A DNA stretch of 45,889 nt, from the NCBI GenBank assembly GCA_938017685.1, contig CALIIL010000003.1, positions 1-45,889 on the forward strand, read 5' to 3'. Shown here piece after piece: positions 18,439 through 28,352 of this stretch; within the stretch, counting starts at the first letter, position 1; each line of letters begins with the position of its first letter. A model generated the notes under the pieces. That model did no database searches, was not told the DNA's origin, and saw only the letters and a list, made by a program, of their open reading frames with translations. Position numbers and translations under genes: made by a program. The stretch is from an uncultured Chitinophagaceae bacterium (lineage in GTDB: Bacteria > Bacteroidota > Bacteroidia > Chitinophagales > Chitinophagaceae).

Positions 18439-21400
18439 ATGACTCGTGCTGTTCAAAAAATTATTATTCTACTTGTCTTTAGCCTCTCTATAGCTACTCT
18501 AGCCAAAGGTCAGGCTTCGTGGGAGACCTTTGGACAACAACGTATTCAGTATCGCACATTTACTTGGAAGTATTTTGACAGCACTCACTTCAGAGCATTT
18601 TATTATAGACCTGGTGAGGAAATAGCGAAGTTTATTTTAAGTGATGCCGAGCAGGAACTAAGTAATATTGTACAAATCATGGGTGGGCGATTGCCAAGAA
18701 AGTTAAACTTAATCATTTACAACAATTACAACGACTACGTACAAACAAATATTGGCCGTCAAAATGATCAAGATTTCAATCAAGCCGATGGAGGTAAGGT
18801 AGAAGTGGTTGGCGATAATATCCCCATTTACTTTACCGGAAGTCATGAAGATTTAAAAAATCAAGTGCGCAAGGGAATAGCCAAAGTGATAAAAGATAAT
18901 ATGCTATTTGGCAACAATATTAAGGAAGTTGTAAAGAATGCCATTAAAATGAACTTGCCTGAGTGGTACACACAAGGTTATGTTCAATATATTTCTGAAG
19001 ATTGGACTCCTGAGAAAGCTACTGAAGTTACAAGCATTATTGAAAAAGACACCACGAACAGTTTTAGAAAACTAGCTAATATTAAACCTAATTTAATAGG
19101 TCATTCCTTTTGGAATTTCCTATCCATAAAATACGGGACAAGCTACGTATCTAACTTGTTATATCTTACCCGCTATCGCAAAGGAGTAAATGATGCACTC
19201 GTAAGTGTATTGCGTAAAGATGCAGATAGCGTATATCAAGAATGGAGTGAATTCTATGCGAGACCTATTGCAGCGGATGTTGATAGTAATTTTGGCAAAA
19301 AGCTTATTACCACACTCCCCTCAAAATTTGCAGCTGCCTATAACAACTTTCACCTTTCACCCAATGGTCGCCAGTTGGCTTATGTAGAAAAGAAGGAAGG
19401 CATCTGGTCTATTTACTTACAAGAAACTGACCTTAAGGATAGCAAGGTATTAATAACAGGAGGTTTAAGAAATACTAGAGAAACGAATGATCCAAACTAC
19501 CCTTTAATTGCTTGGAGCCCAAGTGGCAAGCAGCTGGCCATTTTATATCCTTATAAGAACCAATTGGTGCTCCGAATGTATAATGCTATAACCCAGGCTA
19601 AATACACCAAGATTATTTCATCAAGAAAAATAGAACGTGTAACCGGCATGTGCTTTACGGCTAATGAAGCTGAGTTTATTTTCTCCGGAATAAAAAAAGG
19701 TCAAAGCGACATCTTTAGATATACCATTCGAGGCAATCGAGTGACTAATATTACCAATGACCGATTTGATGATAAAGAACCTTCTTATGTAAACAGTGGC
19801 GTGCGTAATGGAGTATTATTTTTATCGAACAGAACAAGGTTGACCTTAGACGACCCAATAGCTCAAAAGAGCCAAAACTTTGATGATAACTTCAATGTAT
19901 ATTTTTACGATGAAACGCAGCAGAAAAAAGTTATTCAAGTAACCGACACGGACAAAAAAATTGTACAGCCAGTTCAATATGGCTTAGACAACTTTAGTTA
20001 TATAGAAGAGTTAGACGGTAAGCGGTTAAGAACAATTGTTAGTTTTGATAAGAACGATAGTCTACAAACAACATTTACCGAAAGTGCAACGGCAGATATT
20101 CCTTACAATATATTATCTCAGCAATATCAACATCAAAACGGCACCTTACAGGAGTTAATAAAGGTTAAAGGCGAATACAAAGTATATAATACATCCTTAC
20201 AAAAACTCTATGACTGGGACGCTCAGAACCCGCCTTCTCCAAGGATTGTAAGAGAAGAAGAAAATAAAAAAGAAAAAAAAGAAGTAGCCGCTCCTTACAT
20301 CACAGAATACAAAAATATAGACACAACATCGAGCCTCTATAACATATTTAGCGGGCGCAATAAAAAGCTAAATCGTTTCAGCAAGAAAAACTCAGACAAC
20401 ACATTATTTAAACTAAAGCGAAAAAAATATAAGCCAACCTTCTATCCTGACTTTATTATTTCTTCACTCGATAATTCATTACTCTTTACACGCTATCAAC
20501 CTTATCAGCAAGGTCAAGGTTTTCAGTTTCCAAGTCTTGGAGGCTTTGTAACTATGAGCCTTAATGATATTATGGAAGACTATAAAATAACAGGAGGCAT
20601 AAGGCTGCCTTTAGATTTTAACGGGCTTGCCTATTTTCTTGAATTTGCTAATGTAAGAAAGCGCAGAGATTGGAAAATCACCTACTTCCACACCCATAGA
20701 AATGTAACCTACGACGCTTCCCAAGCGCCAGATACCTTTTCAACACCATACATAACATTTGAAGGAAAGACAAGTACAGATTATTTAGAAAGCAAATTTG
20801 TACACCCATTCAATCCGGTCAACAGTTTACATTTAAGTGTTGGTATTCGTTACGACCGTATTCGCTATTTAGCAAAGGATCAATACAACATTACGTTTCC
20901 TAACCAGCAACAATTCTGGACCTTCTCAAGGTTAGAATACATTCATGACAATACAGTTAATCCATTATTAAACATTTGGAAAGGCACGCGGGCCAAAGTA
21001 TACGGCGAGTATCAATATAGGCTTAGTGGCCCTACCCAAGGCTTTTACAACTTTGGTATTGATGCCAGAAACTACCTCACCCTTTACAAGAACTGTATTT
21101 TAGCTTCGCGCGTAGCGGCAGGTTTTAGCGGAGGAAATGCTAAGCTTCTTTATTACTTAGGCGGAGTGGATAACCCAATTACTATTAACCCTGCTAATGC
21201 TATAGAAACCAATAACCCACCAGACCCAGAACAGAATTACGCTTTTCAGACTACAGCAACAAACCTTCGTGGTTATAAACTTCAAGCAAGAAATGGAAAT
21301 AGCTACGCTGTTATTAATGAAGAAATAAGACTACCTATTCATAACACCTTTATCAAAAGAAATATTAAATCTGGTTTTTTACGCAACCTACAGTTAGTGG

Positions 21401-21648
21401 CATTTACAGATATTGGTTCGGCATGGCGAGGACTAATGCCTAATGAAGATAATATTTCTATTACAAAACAAATTAATGGTGGTAATGTAAATGTGCTATT
21501 AGAAAGCACAGAAAACATTCTTGCTTGGGGATATGGCGTAGGTGTACGTACAAGATTATTAGGATATTTCATGCGCTTAGATGCTGCATGGAATATTGAA
21601 GGTAATCCTAAACCAATGTGGCATTTATCATTGGCAACGGACTTCTAA
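18439..21648 (+). CDS. Multidomain protein: degenerate peptidase-MA-like N-terminus, TolB/WD40-like beta-propeller, C-terminal outer-membrane beta-barrel
   Basis: LPEWYTQGYVQYIS (peptidase-MA-like), HLSPNGRQLAYVEKKEGIWSIYL and IAWSPSGKQLAILYP propeller blades, C-term LQLVAFTDIGSAWRG...GYGVGVRTRLLGYFMRLDAAW barrel. Confidence 0.72.
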   Translation: MTRAVQKIIILLVFSLSIATLAKGQASWETFGQQRIQYRTFTWKYFDSTHFRAFYYRPGEEIAKFILSDAEQELSNIVQIMGGRLPRKLNLIIYNNYNDYVQTNIGRQNDQDFNQADGGKVEVVGDNIPIYFTGSHEDLKNQVRKGIAKVIKDNMLFGNNIKEVVKNAIKMNLPEWYTQGYVQYISEDWTPEKATEVTSIIEKDTTNSFRKLANIKPNLIGHSFWNFLSIKYGTSYVSNLLYLTRYRKGVNDALVSVLRKDADSVYQEWSEFYARPIAADVDSNFGKKLITTLPSKFAAAYNNFHLSPNGRQLAYVEKKEGIWSIYLQETDLKDSKVLITGGLRNTRETNDPNYPLIAWSPSGKQLAILYPYKNQLVLRMYNAITQAKYTKIISSRKIERVTGMCFTANEAEFIFSGIKKGQSDIFRYTIRGNRVTNITNDRFDDKEPSYVNSGVRNGVLFLSNRTRLTLDDPIAQKSQNFDDNFNVYFYDETQQKKVIQVTDTDKKIVQPVQYGLDNFSYIEELDGKRLRTIVSFDKNDSLQTTFTESATADIPYNILSQQYQHQNGTLQELIKVKGEYKVYNTSLQKLYDWDAQNPPSPRIVREEENKKEKKEVAAPYITEYKNIDTTSSLYNIFSGRNKKLNRFSKKNSDNTLFKLKRKKYKPTFYPDFIISSLDNSLLFTRYQPYQQGQGFQFPSLGGFVTMSLNDIMEDYKITGGIRLPLDFNGLAYFLEFANVRKRRDWKITYFHTHRNVTYDASQAPDTFSTPYITFEGKTSTDYLESKFVHPFNPVNSLHLSVGIRYDRIRYLAKDQYNITFPNQQQFWTFSRLEYIHDNTVNPLLNIWKGTRAKVYGEYQYRLSGPTQGFYNFGIDARNYLTLYKNCILASRVAAGFSGGNAKLLYYLGGVDNPITINPANAIETNNPPDPEQNYAFQTTATNLRGYKLQARNGNSYAVINEEIRLPIHNTFIKRNIKSGFLRNLQLVAFTDIGSAWRGLMPNEDNISITKQINGGNVNVLLESTENILAWGYGVGVRTRLLGYFMRLDAAWNIEGNPKPMWHLSLATDF

Positions 21649-22781
21649 AAAGCTTCGGCAATACTCATATAAAAAGCAGTGGAACCATTTCCAAAACCAA
21701 TATCAAAACGGACATTGATATTCTCCTTAGGTATAATTTTATAACGAATTCCTGTACCAATGGAATATTTTAAGTGGCTCAACTGTATATCATTAGACGT
21801 ATTGTACACTTCGCCTAAACCCGCAAAACCTACTAAACCAAAGTTATGCGGAAGAGCTAACCTATACTCTACTTGACCACCTATAAAGTATCTATCAATA
21901 TATCTGCGACCGTAATAACCGCGCATCAATCCATCGCTACCAAGAAAAGATAATTCTGTAAAAGGAACGTCTCCTGTTGGAGCTGCTTGATACATAAATT
22001 GCGCAGCAAGCACGTCGTTCCTGTGCTCAAAAGGTTTATTATACTTTCGGGCATCTAATCGATATAATGAGTAGTTACCTTTTATACCTGTTCTTTTTCT
22101 CATAAGCCCTGCTCTAAAATCAATGTAAGACCCACTAAAAGCATTTAATACATTATCTCGATTATCAAAGCGTAGATTAGCCGTTAACCCAATGGATTGA
22201 AACCCATCCCAACCAGTTGGTTTATCTTTAATTAGCAGTCCATCAGCTTTTTGTGCCACATCAAAAATATTTAAATAACGAACGCCACCTCCAGCAAATA
22301 ACTTGTCTTGTACTTTTTTAAACAAAATCTGTTCTAATCGAAGTTCTTGCAAGTCTACTAACTCTTTATCTTCAATTCGGGTATTATATCCTGTGCCAAA
22401 ATAATTTTGAGGAAACTTTTTATAGACATAATTACCATCCAATAAGAAATTTTCATGATTAGTAAAAATCACTATTGCCGGGGTAAATAAAACTTGTCGT
22501 TTTACAGTATATTTGATTGCTCCGGCAAAAAAAGATTTTCTCGTATCACTCGAATCATAATTCTTAGGTCTAAACAAGTACTTAACGCCAACTCCAAATT
22601 GCCAACTAGTCTCCGGTTGGTAGGAAATTATAGGTGCTACCACATAACTTGATTTATTAAACTTATCTACAAGCTTTTTTAACTTGCCTTGCATCGATTT
22701 AGTACTATCCTGACAGAGCGCAGGTGTAGTCAGCAGAACTGCTAGTAGGCAAAAAATATAAGTATGCTTAAATAAAAACAT
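21645..22781 (-). CDS. BamA/TamA (Omp85)-like outer-membrane protein
   Basis: Signal peptide; GLTANLRFDNRDNVLNAFSGSYIDFRAGL, FLGSDGLMRGYYGRRYIDRYFIGGQVEYRLALP, GFAGLGEVY surface-antigen motifs. Confidence 0.85.
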   Translation of the reverse strand: MFLFKHTYIFCLLAVLLTTPALCQDSTKSMQGKLKKLVDKFNKSSYVVAPIISYQPETSWQFGVGVKYLFRPKNYDSSDTRKSFFAGAIKYTVKRQVLFTPAIVIFTNHENFLLDGNYVYKKFPQNYFGTGYNTRIEDKELVDLQELRLEQILFKKVQDKLFAGGGVRYLNIFDVAQKADGLLIKDKPTGWDGFQSIGLTANLRFDNRDNVLNAFSGSYIDFRAGLMRKRTGIKGNYSLYRLDARKYNKPFEHRNDVLAAQFMYQAAPTGDVPFTELSFLGSDGLMRGYYGRRYIDRYFIGGQVEYRLALPHNFGLVGFAGLGEVYNTSNDIQLSHLKYSIGTGIRYKIIPKENINVRFDIGFGNGSTAFYMSIAEAF

Positions 22782-22921
22782 GAATTCAGAATCTAAAATA
22801 CAATTTTAAAGCCTACCACAGCTGTACAAAATGTCATTTCTAAAGTACAAATGAGTTTGAAGCTTAATAACGAGCTCTAAGTTGGCGTAGTCCGCTACAA
22901 AAGTTAATTTTACCATCTTTT

Positions 22922-25900
22922 ATGGCTAAATATAATATCCCAAAACAGTTAGCAATGCCAAGCATTGAGCAAGAAATCTTGGCTAAGTGGCAGGCAGAAA
23001 ACACTTTTCAGCAAAGTATTGATCAGCGCGAAGGAGCCACTCCATTTGTATTTTTCGAAGGACCACCTTCGGCCAATGGTATGCCCGGCATACACCATGT
23101 AATATCACGTGCACTTAAAGATTTAGTATGCCGTTATAAAACTATGCAAGGCTACCAAGTTAATCGGAAGGCGGGCTGGGATACACATGGCTTACCTATT
23201 GAGTTAAGTGTAGAAAAAGAATTGGGTATCACTAAAGAAGATATTGGAACAAAAATTTCAGTAGAAGATTACAATAAAAAATGTCGTGAAACAGTCCTAC
23301 GTTTTAAGGATAAATGGGATGATATTACACAGAAAATGGGTTATTGGGTTAATCTCGAAAATCCATATGTTACCTATGAAAATAATTATGTAGAAAGTGT
23401 ATGGTCTTGCCTAAAAACCTTGCACGACAAAGACTATCTATACAAAAGCGTATCCATACAACCCTATAGCCCAGCTGCAGGCACGGGTTTAAGCTCACAT
23501 GAGCTAAACCAACCAGGTACTTATCAAGATGTAAAAGACACAAGTGCAACCGTATTATTCAGTGCCGTAAAGAATGAGCAATCTCAGTTTTTATTTGAGG
23601 CTACGCAAAATGAAGCCGTTAACTTCTTAGCATGGACAACCACACCTTGGACCTTACCCTCTAATCTTGGCTTAACCGTTGGGAAAAATATTGATTACTG
23701 TATTATTAAAACGAAAAACCCCTATACAAAGGATATACAATTTGTAGTCATTGCCGAAGCACTTATTGGCAAGTATCTTAAGACGGAAGGTCAAGACGCT
23801 TCCTTCGAAGAAGATAGTAAAGTAAACCCTTGGACTATAATTACAAGCTTCAAAGGAAGTCAACTCGAAGGTGTCCGTTACGAGCAACTTTTACCTTTTG
23901 AATCTAATAAGCCAGAGAAGATTGATGGAGATCCTTTTAAAATTATCCTTGGTGATTTTGTTACGACCGAAGACGGTACAGGAATAGTACATACGGCACC
24001 AGCCTTTGGCGCAGACGATTACAAAGTTGGTCAAAAAAATAACTTAGGCATTGTAACCTTAGTCGATAGAGAAGGAAAGTTTGTCGAAGGCACAGGAGAA
24101 TATAGCGGTCGATTTGTAAAGGATTATAAAAATGATCCAGATTATATAGATGTAAACGTAGATATTTCTGTAGAATTAAAATTAGCAGGCAAAGCCTTTA
24201 AAGTAGAAAAGTATGAACACTCCTACCCACACTGCTGGCGTACAGATAAACCAATAATATACTATCCATTAGATGCATGGTTCGTAAGAACAACCGCTGT
24301 AAAGGAACGTATGTTAGAGCTAAATAAAACAATTAACTGGAAACCAAAATCTACGGGTGAAGGCCGTTTTGGCAATTGGTTAGAAAATATGGTAGACTGG
24401 AACCTCAGCCGATCTCGTTTTTGGGGAACACCCTTACCCATATGGCGTACCGAAGATGGTAGCGAAGAGTTATGTTGCGGTTCAATTGAGGAAATAAAAA
24501 AACACTTACACGACGAAAGTCCTGAAAAAAATATTGAGGATGTACACCGACCTTACATAGATAATGTGATCCTAAAATCTTCAACAGGAGCAAAAATGTA
24601 TCGCGAGCCCGATTTAATTGATGTATGGTTCGATAGTGGTGCTATGCCTTATGCGCAATGGCACTACCCTTTCGAGAATGAGGATAAGTTTCAGAAGAAT
24701 TTTCCCGCAGATTTCATTGCCGAAGGCGTAGATCAAACGCGTGGTTGGTTCTATACCTTGCATGCGCTAGGCGTTTTATTACATGATAGTGTTGCTTACA
24801 AAGCCGTTGTATCCAACGGTCTAGTATTGGATAGCAAGGGTAACAAAATGAGTAAGCGTGTAGGTAATGTTGTAGATCCATTTACTACATTAGATAAATA
24901 TGGAGCCGATGCAACCCGCTGGTATTTAATTACCAATGCAAGTCCTTGGGATAGCCTTAAGTTTGATTTGAATGGAATTAGCGAAGTACAACGTAAGACA
25001 TTTAATACCTTATTTAACACCTACAGTTTCTTCTCTCTTTATGCCAATGTTGATGGATTTACATTTAGTGAAGAGTACATTCCAGTAAGCCAAAGACCGG
25101 AAATTGACCAATGGATACTTTCTACACTTAATACTTTAATTGCTGAAGTAACGGAGGCGTTGGATGATTATGAACCAACAAAAGCAGGTAGAGCCATTGA
25201 TTATTTTGTAGACCAACAATTAAGCAATTGGTACGTACGTTTATGTCGTCGTCGCTTCTGGAAGGGCGATTACGATCAAAACAAAATTGCCGCTTACCAA
25301 ACGTTATATGAATGTATGGAAACGCTTATGAAACTTATGGCGCCAATATCTCCTTTCTTTACCGATTGGCTCTATCAAGAGTTAAATAAAGTAAGTGGCC
25401 GTAATAAGCACTCAAGTATTCATTTAGATAGCTACCCTCAGTCTAATGCCGCTAACATTAATGTTGACCTTGAGGAAAAAATGAGCCTTGCGCAAGATGT
25501 ATGCTCACTAGGCTTGTCGCTTCGTAAAAAAGAAAGCATCAAAGTGAGACAACCCTTACAAAAGATATTAATTCCCATTTTAAATGAGAAGACAAAACCT
25601 CAGGTTGAAAGCATGGCGGGCTTAATTAAAAGCGAATTAAACATTAAAGAAATTGAATTCCTTTCCGGAGATAATAATATCATTAAGAAAAAGGCAAAAG
25701 CTAACTTTAAGACTTTAGGTAAAAAAGTGGGTCCTTTAATGAGAGATGTTGCCAAAGAAATCGTTGATTTTGATAGTGAAAAAATAGCTCAAGTTGAACG
25801 AGATGGAAAAATCAATATCGAAGTCAATAAAACCCAAGTAGAGCTACTTGCTGAAGATATTGAGATCAGTTCAGACGAAATTCCGGGCTTGCTCGTAACC

Positions 25901-26209
25901 AATAAAGGTGCATTAACAGTCGCCTTGGATATAGAAATTAACGAAAGTTTAGAGAATGAAGGCATAGCTCGCGAGCTAGTCAATAGAATACAGAAAATCA
26001 GGAAAGACGAGGGTTACGAGCTTACAGACCGCCTTAAAGTGAGCCTTACAGCCCCCGAAAAAATTTCTATAAGCATAAATGCTTTTAATTCCTATATTTG
26101 CACGGAAATTTTAGCTGATAGCATAGACATAGTGCCAACAGTTGGCAATGGAATAGAGATAGAGGTAAATGAAGAAAAACTCACAATTCTAATCGAAAAA
26201 AATATTTAA
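22922..26209 (+). CDS. ileS: Isoleucyl-tRNA synthetase
   Basis: GPPSANGMPGIHHV (HIGH), KMSKRVGN (KMSKS), WDTHGLPIE, DVWFDSGAMPYAQ. Confidence 0.98.
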   Translation: MAKYNIPKQLAMPSIEQEILAKWQAENTFQQSIDQREGATPFVFFEGPPSANGMPGIHHVISRALKDLVCRYKTMQGYQVNRKAGWDTHGLPIELSVEKELGITKEDIGTKISVEDYNKKCRETVLRFKDKWDDITQKMGYWVNLENPYVTYENNYVESVWSCLKTLHDKDYLYKSVSIQPYSPAAGTGLSSHELNQPGTYQDVKDTSATVLFSAVKNEQSQFLFEATQNEAVNFLAWTTTPWTLPSNLGLTVGKNIDYCIIKTKNPYTKDIQFVVIAEALIGKYLKTEGQDASFEEDSKVNPWTIITSFKGSQLEGVRYEQLLPFESNKPEKIDGDPFKIILGDFVTTEDGTGIVHTAPAFGADDYKVGQKNNLGIVTLVDREGKFVEGTGEYSGRFVKDYKNDPDYIDVNVDISVELKLAGKAFKVEKYEHSYPHCWRTDKPIIYYPLDAWFVRTTAVKERMLELNKTINWKPKSTGEGRFGNWLENMVDWNLSRSRFWGTPLPIWRTEDGSEELCCGSIEEIKKHLHDESPEKNIEDVHRPYIDNVILKSSTGAKMYREPDLIDVWFDSGAMPYAQWHYPFENEDKFQKNFPADFIAEGVDQTRGWFYTLHALGVLLHDSVAYKAVVSNGLVLDSKGNKMSKRVGNVVDPFTTLDKYGADATRWYLITNASPWDSLKFDLNGISEVQRKTFNTLFNTYSFFSLYANVDGFTFSEEYIPVSQRPEIDQWILSTLNTLIAEVTEALDDYEPTKAGRAIDYFVDQQLSNWYVRLCRRRFWKGDYDQNKIAAYQTLYECMETLMKLMAPISPFFTDWLYQELNKVSGRNKHSSIHLDSYPQSNAANINVDLEEKMSLAQDVCSLGLSLRKKESIKVRQPLQKILIPILNEKTKPQVESMAGLIKSELNIKEIEFLSGDNNIIKKKAKANFKTLGKKVGPLMRDVAKEIVDFDSEKIAQVERDGKINIEVNKTQVELLAEDIEISSDEIPGLLVTNKGALTVALDIEINESLENEGIARELVNRIQKIRKDEGYELTDRLKVSLTAPEKISISINAFNSYICTEILADSIDIVPTVGNGIEIEVNEEKLTILIEKNI

Positions 26210-26212
26210 ATT

Positions 26213-26962
26213 ATGGCCAAGAAAAAAGCCGCAGCTAAGAAAGCTGCTCCTAAAAAAGCAGCTAAGAAAGCAGCTCCGAAAAAAGCAGCCAAGAAAGCAG
26301 CTCCGAAAAAGCCGGTAAAGAAAGGTGCTCCAGAGAAAACGGTTTCGAGAAGAGCTGTAGTGATGGAAACAAAAGAAGCTGTAAAGGCACCACCAAAGTC
26401 TATTAGAGAGAAATCCAAAGGACACCGTCCGAAAGCACCAACGAATATTAAGACTATTAAAAACACTGAAGGTAAAATTCTTAGTCACCGGGCTACACAT
26501 GAACTAGCCAGTGATAACGCTAAGAAAAAGACATTAGGAAAAGCCAAGAAGCGCAAATCAATATTAGGCGGTTCTAAATCTGGTGTAACGTTTAAAAGAT
26601 ATAGTGATAAAGACCTTAAGTCCTTTAGAAAGTTGATTGATGAAAAAATTATAAAGGCTAAAACTGAATTACAGTATTTACAAGGCCTTATCTCTCGTGA
26701 GGATAGTTCAGGAACAGACGATACAGAGAACCGCTATGCAAGCATGGAAGATGGTAGCATGGCTAACCAACGTGAGCAGTTAAGTCAAATGGCAGGAAGA
26801 CAAATGAAATTCATTGGTCACTTAGAAAAAGCTCTTATTCGTATTGAAAATAAAACATACGGAATATGCAGAGAGACTGGCAACTTAATTGATAAGAAAC
26901 GTTTAAAAGCAGTACCTCATGCTACTTTAAGCAAAGCAGCAAAAGACGCTAAACGTCAATAA
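26213..26962 (+). CDS. TraR/DksA-family regulator with N-terminal histone-H1-like Lys/Ala/Pro tail
   Basis: AAKKAAPKKAAKKAAPKKAAKKAAPKKPVKK tail; C-terminal coiled-coil and YGICRETGNLIDKKRLKAVPHATL as in Bacteroidota DksA-like proteins. Confidence 0.88.
   Translation: MAKKKAAAKKAAPKKAAKKAAPKKAAKKAAPKKPVKKGAPEKTVSRRAVVMETKEAVKAPPKSIREKSKGHRPKAPTNIKTIKNTEGKILSHRATHELASDNAKKKTLGKAKKRKSILGGSKSGVTFKRYSDKDLKSFRKLIDEKIIKAKTELQYLQGLISREDSSGTDDTENRYASMEDGSMANQREQLSQMAGRQMKFIGHLEKALIRIENKTYGICRETGNLIDKKRLKAVPHATLSKAAKDAKRQ
26240..26347 (+). repeat. 27-bp in-frame tandem repeat (about 3-4 copies, KAAPKKAAK units)
   Basis: aaagctgctcctaaaaaagcagctaag / aaagcagctccgaaaaaagcagccaag / aaagcagctccgaaaaagccggtaaag, then a degenerate copy. 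Confidence 0.85.
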
Positions 26963-26982
26963 GAAAAATTAAATTTTAATTA

Positions 26983-27012
26983 AAAAGGCAATCATATGGA
27001 TTGCCTTTTTTT
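26983..27012. terminator. Bidirectional terminator between convergent genes
   Basis: AAAAAGGCAAT-CATATGG-ATTGCCTTTTTTT. Confidence 0.8.
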
Positions 27013-28222
27013 ATTTCTTTAAACCCTTAATACGTTCTATTAATTCTTTTAGCAAGCTACCTGCCCCTCCTTTGGGCGGGCCACCTTTAGCTTCTTCCAT
27101 TGCGTAAGTGCCATTGCCTTTATCCTTTAGTAAAAATTTAAAGATGTAATCATCTTTGCTTGTGCCTTCTCCTCTAAATGTTCCAAATCTTAAATCATTA
27201 AATTGATAGGTACTATCCGTTTCTATTATATTAAAATAATCCTTACTAAACCAACGCAATGTTGCAACCGTGGGGTCTGTATTTAAGCCTTTTAACACTT
27301 CGTGATTCTTATCAATTCTATTAAAAGTGACAGGCACCTCATCAAAAAAAGAATATTGCCCTAGAAAAAAATGTTCATCTGTTTCAACCGTTGCACTCCA
27401 TAGAATATTATTAAGTATTGTAGGGCCGGTGATATAGCGCTTTGCTGGAATGTTTTGTTCTACAATAGCTTCTTCAAACACTTGGTTAGCTCTTTCCTTA
27501 TTTACAACAGTCATTAGTAAATATGCACTGCTCAAAATAACACCCGCATAGTTCCAATATCTTCGTCCTTTAGCTTCTCTGTGATAAAAAGCCGCAATAA
27601 TTAAACATATTAAAAAGGGCAGCGTATAGCCAAAATCAACAACCGAAACAGTACTCCAAGCTACCCGATAATTTGAAAAAGGGGCGAATAGTTGAGTACC
27701 ATACATAGTAAAACAATCTAAAATAGGATGTGTAAATATGGACCAGAAAAATAACCATTGCCAATTACGTAAGCTGGCATTTGGCGCCTCCCAAGTATTA
27801 CTAAAATACTTACGCTTGCTACTAAAATATAATAAACCACCTAATAAAGCAGCAATCAAAACTATTGGTATGTAGTTACCTGGAAAGAATATATTAAAAA
27901 CAAAGTGGGCCGCAAAACCAACTAAAACAGTTGCTAATGTTTTTGCCACAACCGCAATCCATTTGTGATAAGCACTTTTATAAATCTGCTGAACAATCCA
28001 ACCTATAGCAAAAGAACCAACAATGGCAAAAAATATTGAATGGCTTATGCCTCTGTGAAAGGCAAGATTATCAATATTAGACAAAAAGAACTTACCCATG
28101 ACATCAAGATTAGGAATGGTACCTCCTACCGCTCCCCACAGCATAGCTCTATTACCAATTTTCTTACCAAGTACAAGCTCACCAGTGGCTGCTCCTAATA
28201 TTATTTGGGTTAATGAATCCAT
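27011..28222 (-). CDS. Membrane-bound metal-dependent hydrolase (YdjM/DUF457-like)
   Basis: MDSLTQIILGAATGE, HRGISHSIFFA, THPILDCFTMYGTQLFAPF. Confidence 0.88.
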   Translation of the reverse strand: MDSLTQIILGAATGELVLGKKIGNRAMLWGAVGGTIPNLDVMGKFFLSNIDNLAFHRGISHSIFFAIVGSFAIGWIVQQIYKSAYHKWIAVVAKTLATVLVGFAAHFVFNIFFPGNYIPIVLIAALLGGLLYFSSKRKYFSNTWEAPNASLRNWQWLFFWSIFTHPILDCFTMYGTQLFAPFSNYRVAWSTVSVVDFGYTLPFLICLIIAAFYHREAKGRRYWNYAGVILSSAYLLMTVVNKERANQVFEEAIVEQNIPAKRYITGPTILNNILWSATVETDEHFFLGQYSFFDEVPVTFNRIDKNHEVLKGLNTDPTVATLRWFSKDYFNIIETDSTYQFNDLRFGTFRGEGTSKDDYIFKFLLKDKGNGTYAMEEAKGGPPKGGAGSLLKELIERIKGLKK

Positions 28223-28304
28223 TGAAACTTATAAGCATCCAAAGATAAGAACAATGTGCTGAGCTTATTGGGTCTGTTTAAGGCTAACTAGCTTGTAAAA
28301 TAAA

Positions 28305-28327
28305 TAAAGCCCACATCTGTGAGCTTC
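28305..28327 (-). terminator. Terminator-like hairpin downstream of fabH
   Basis: AAGCTCACA-GA-TGTGGGCTT (one mismatch) followed by T-rich tract on minus strand. Confidence 0.5.
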
Positions 28328-28352
28328 ATTATTTTTTATTTAGAATACTTAC

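Noticed and set aside
26213-26345. CRISPR-like repeat array
   Set aside because: The 27-bp repeats are contiguous and in-frame coding repeats without spacers.
26189-26500. Antisense ORFs of 103 aa and 86 aa opposite the DksA-like gene
   Set aside because: Low-complexity FFLAAFFGAAFLAAF products are mirror translations of the KAAPKK repeat; no independent coding evidence.
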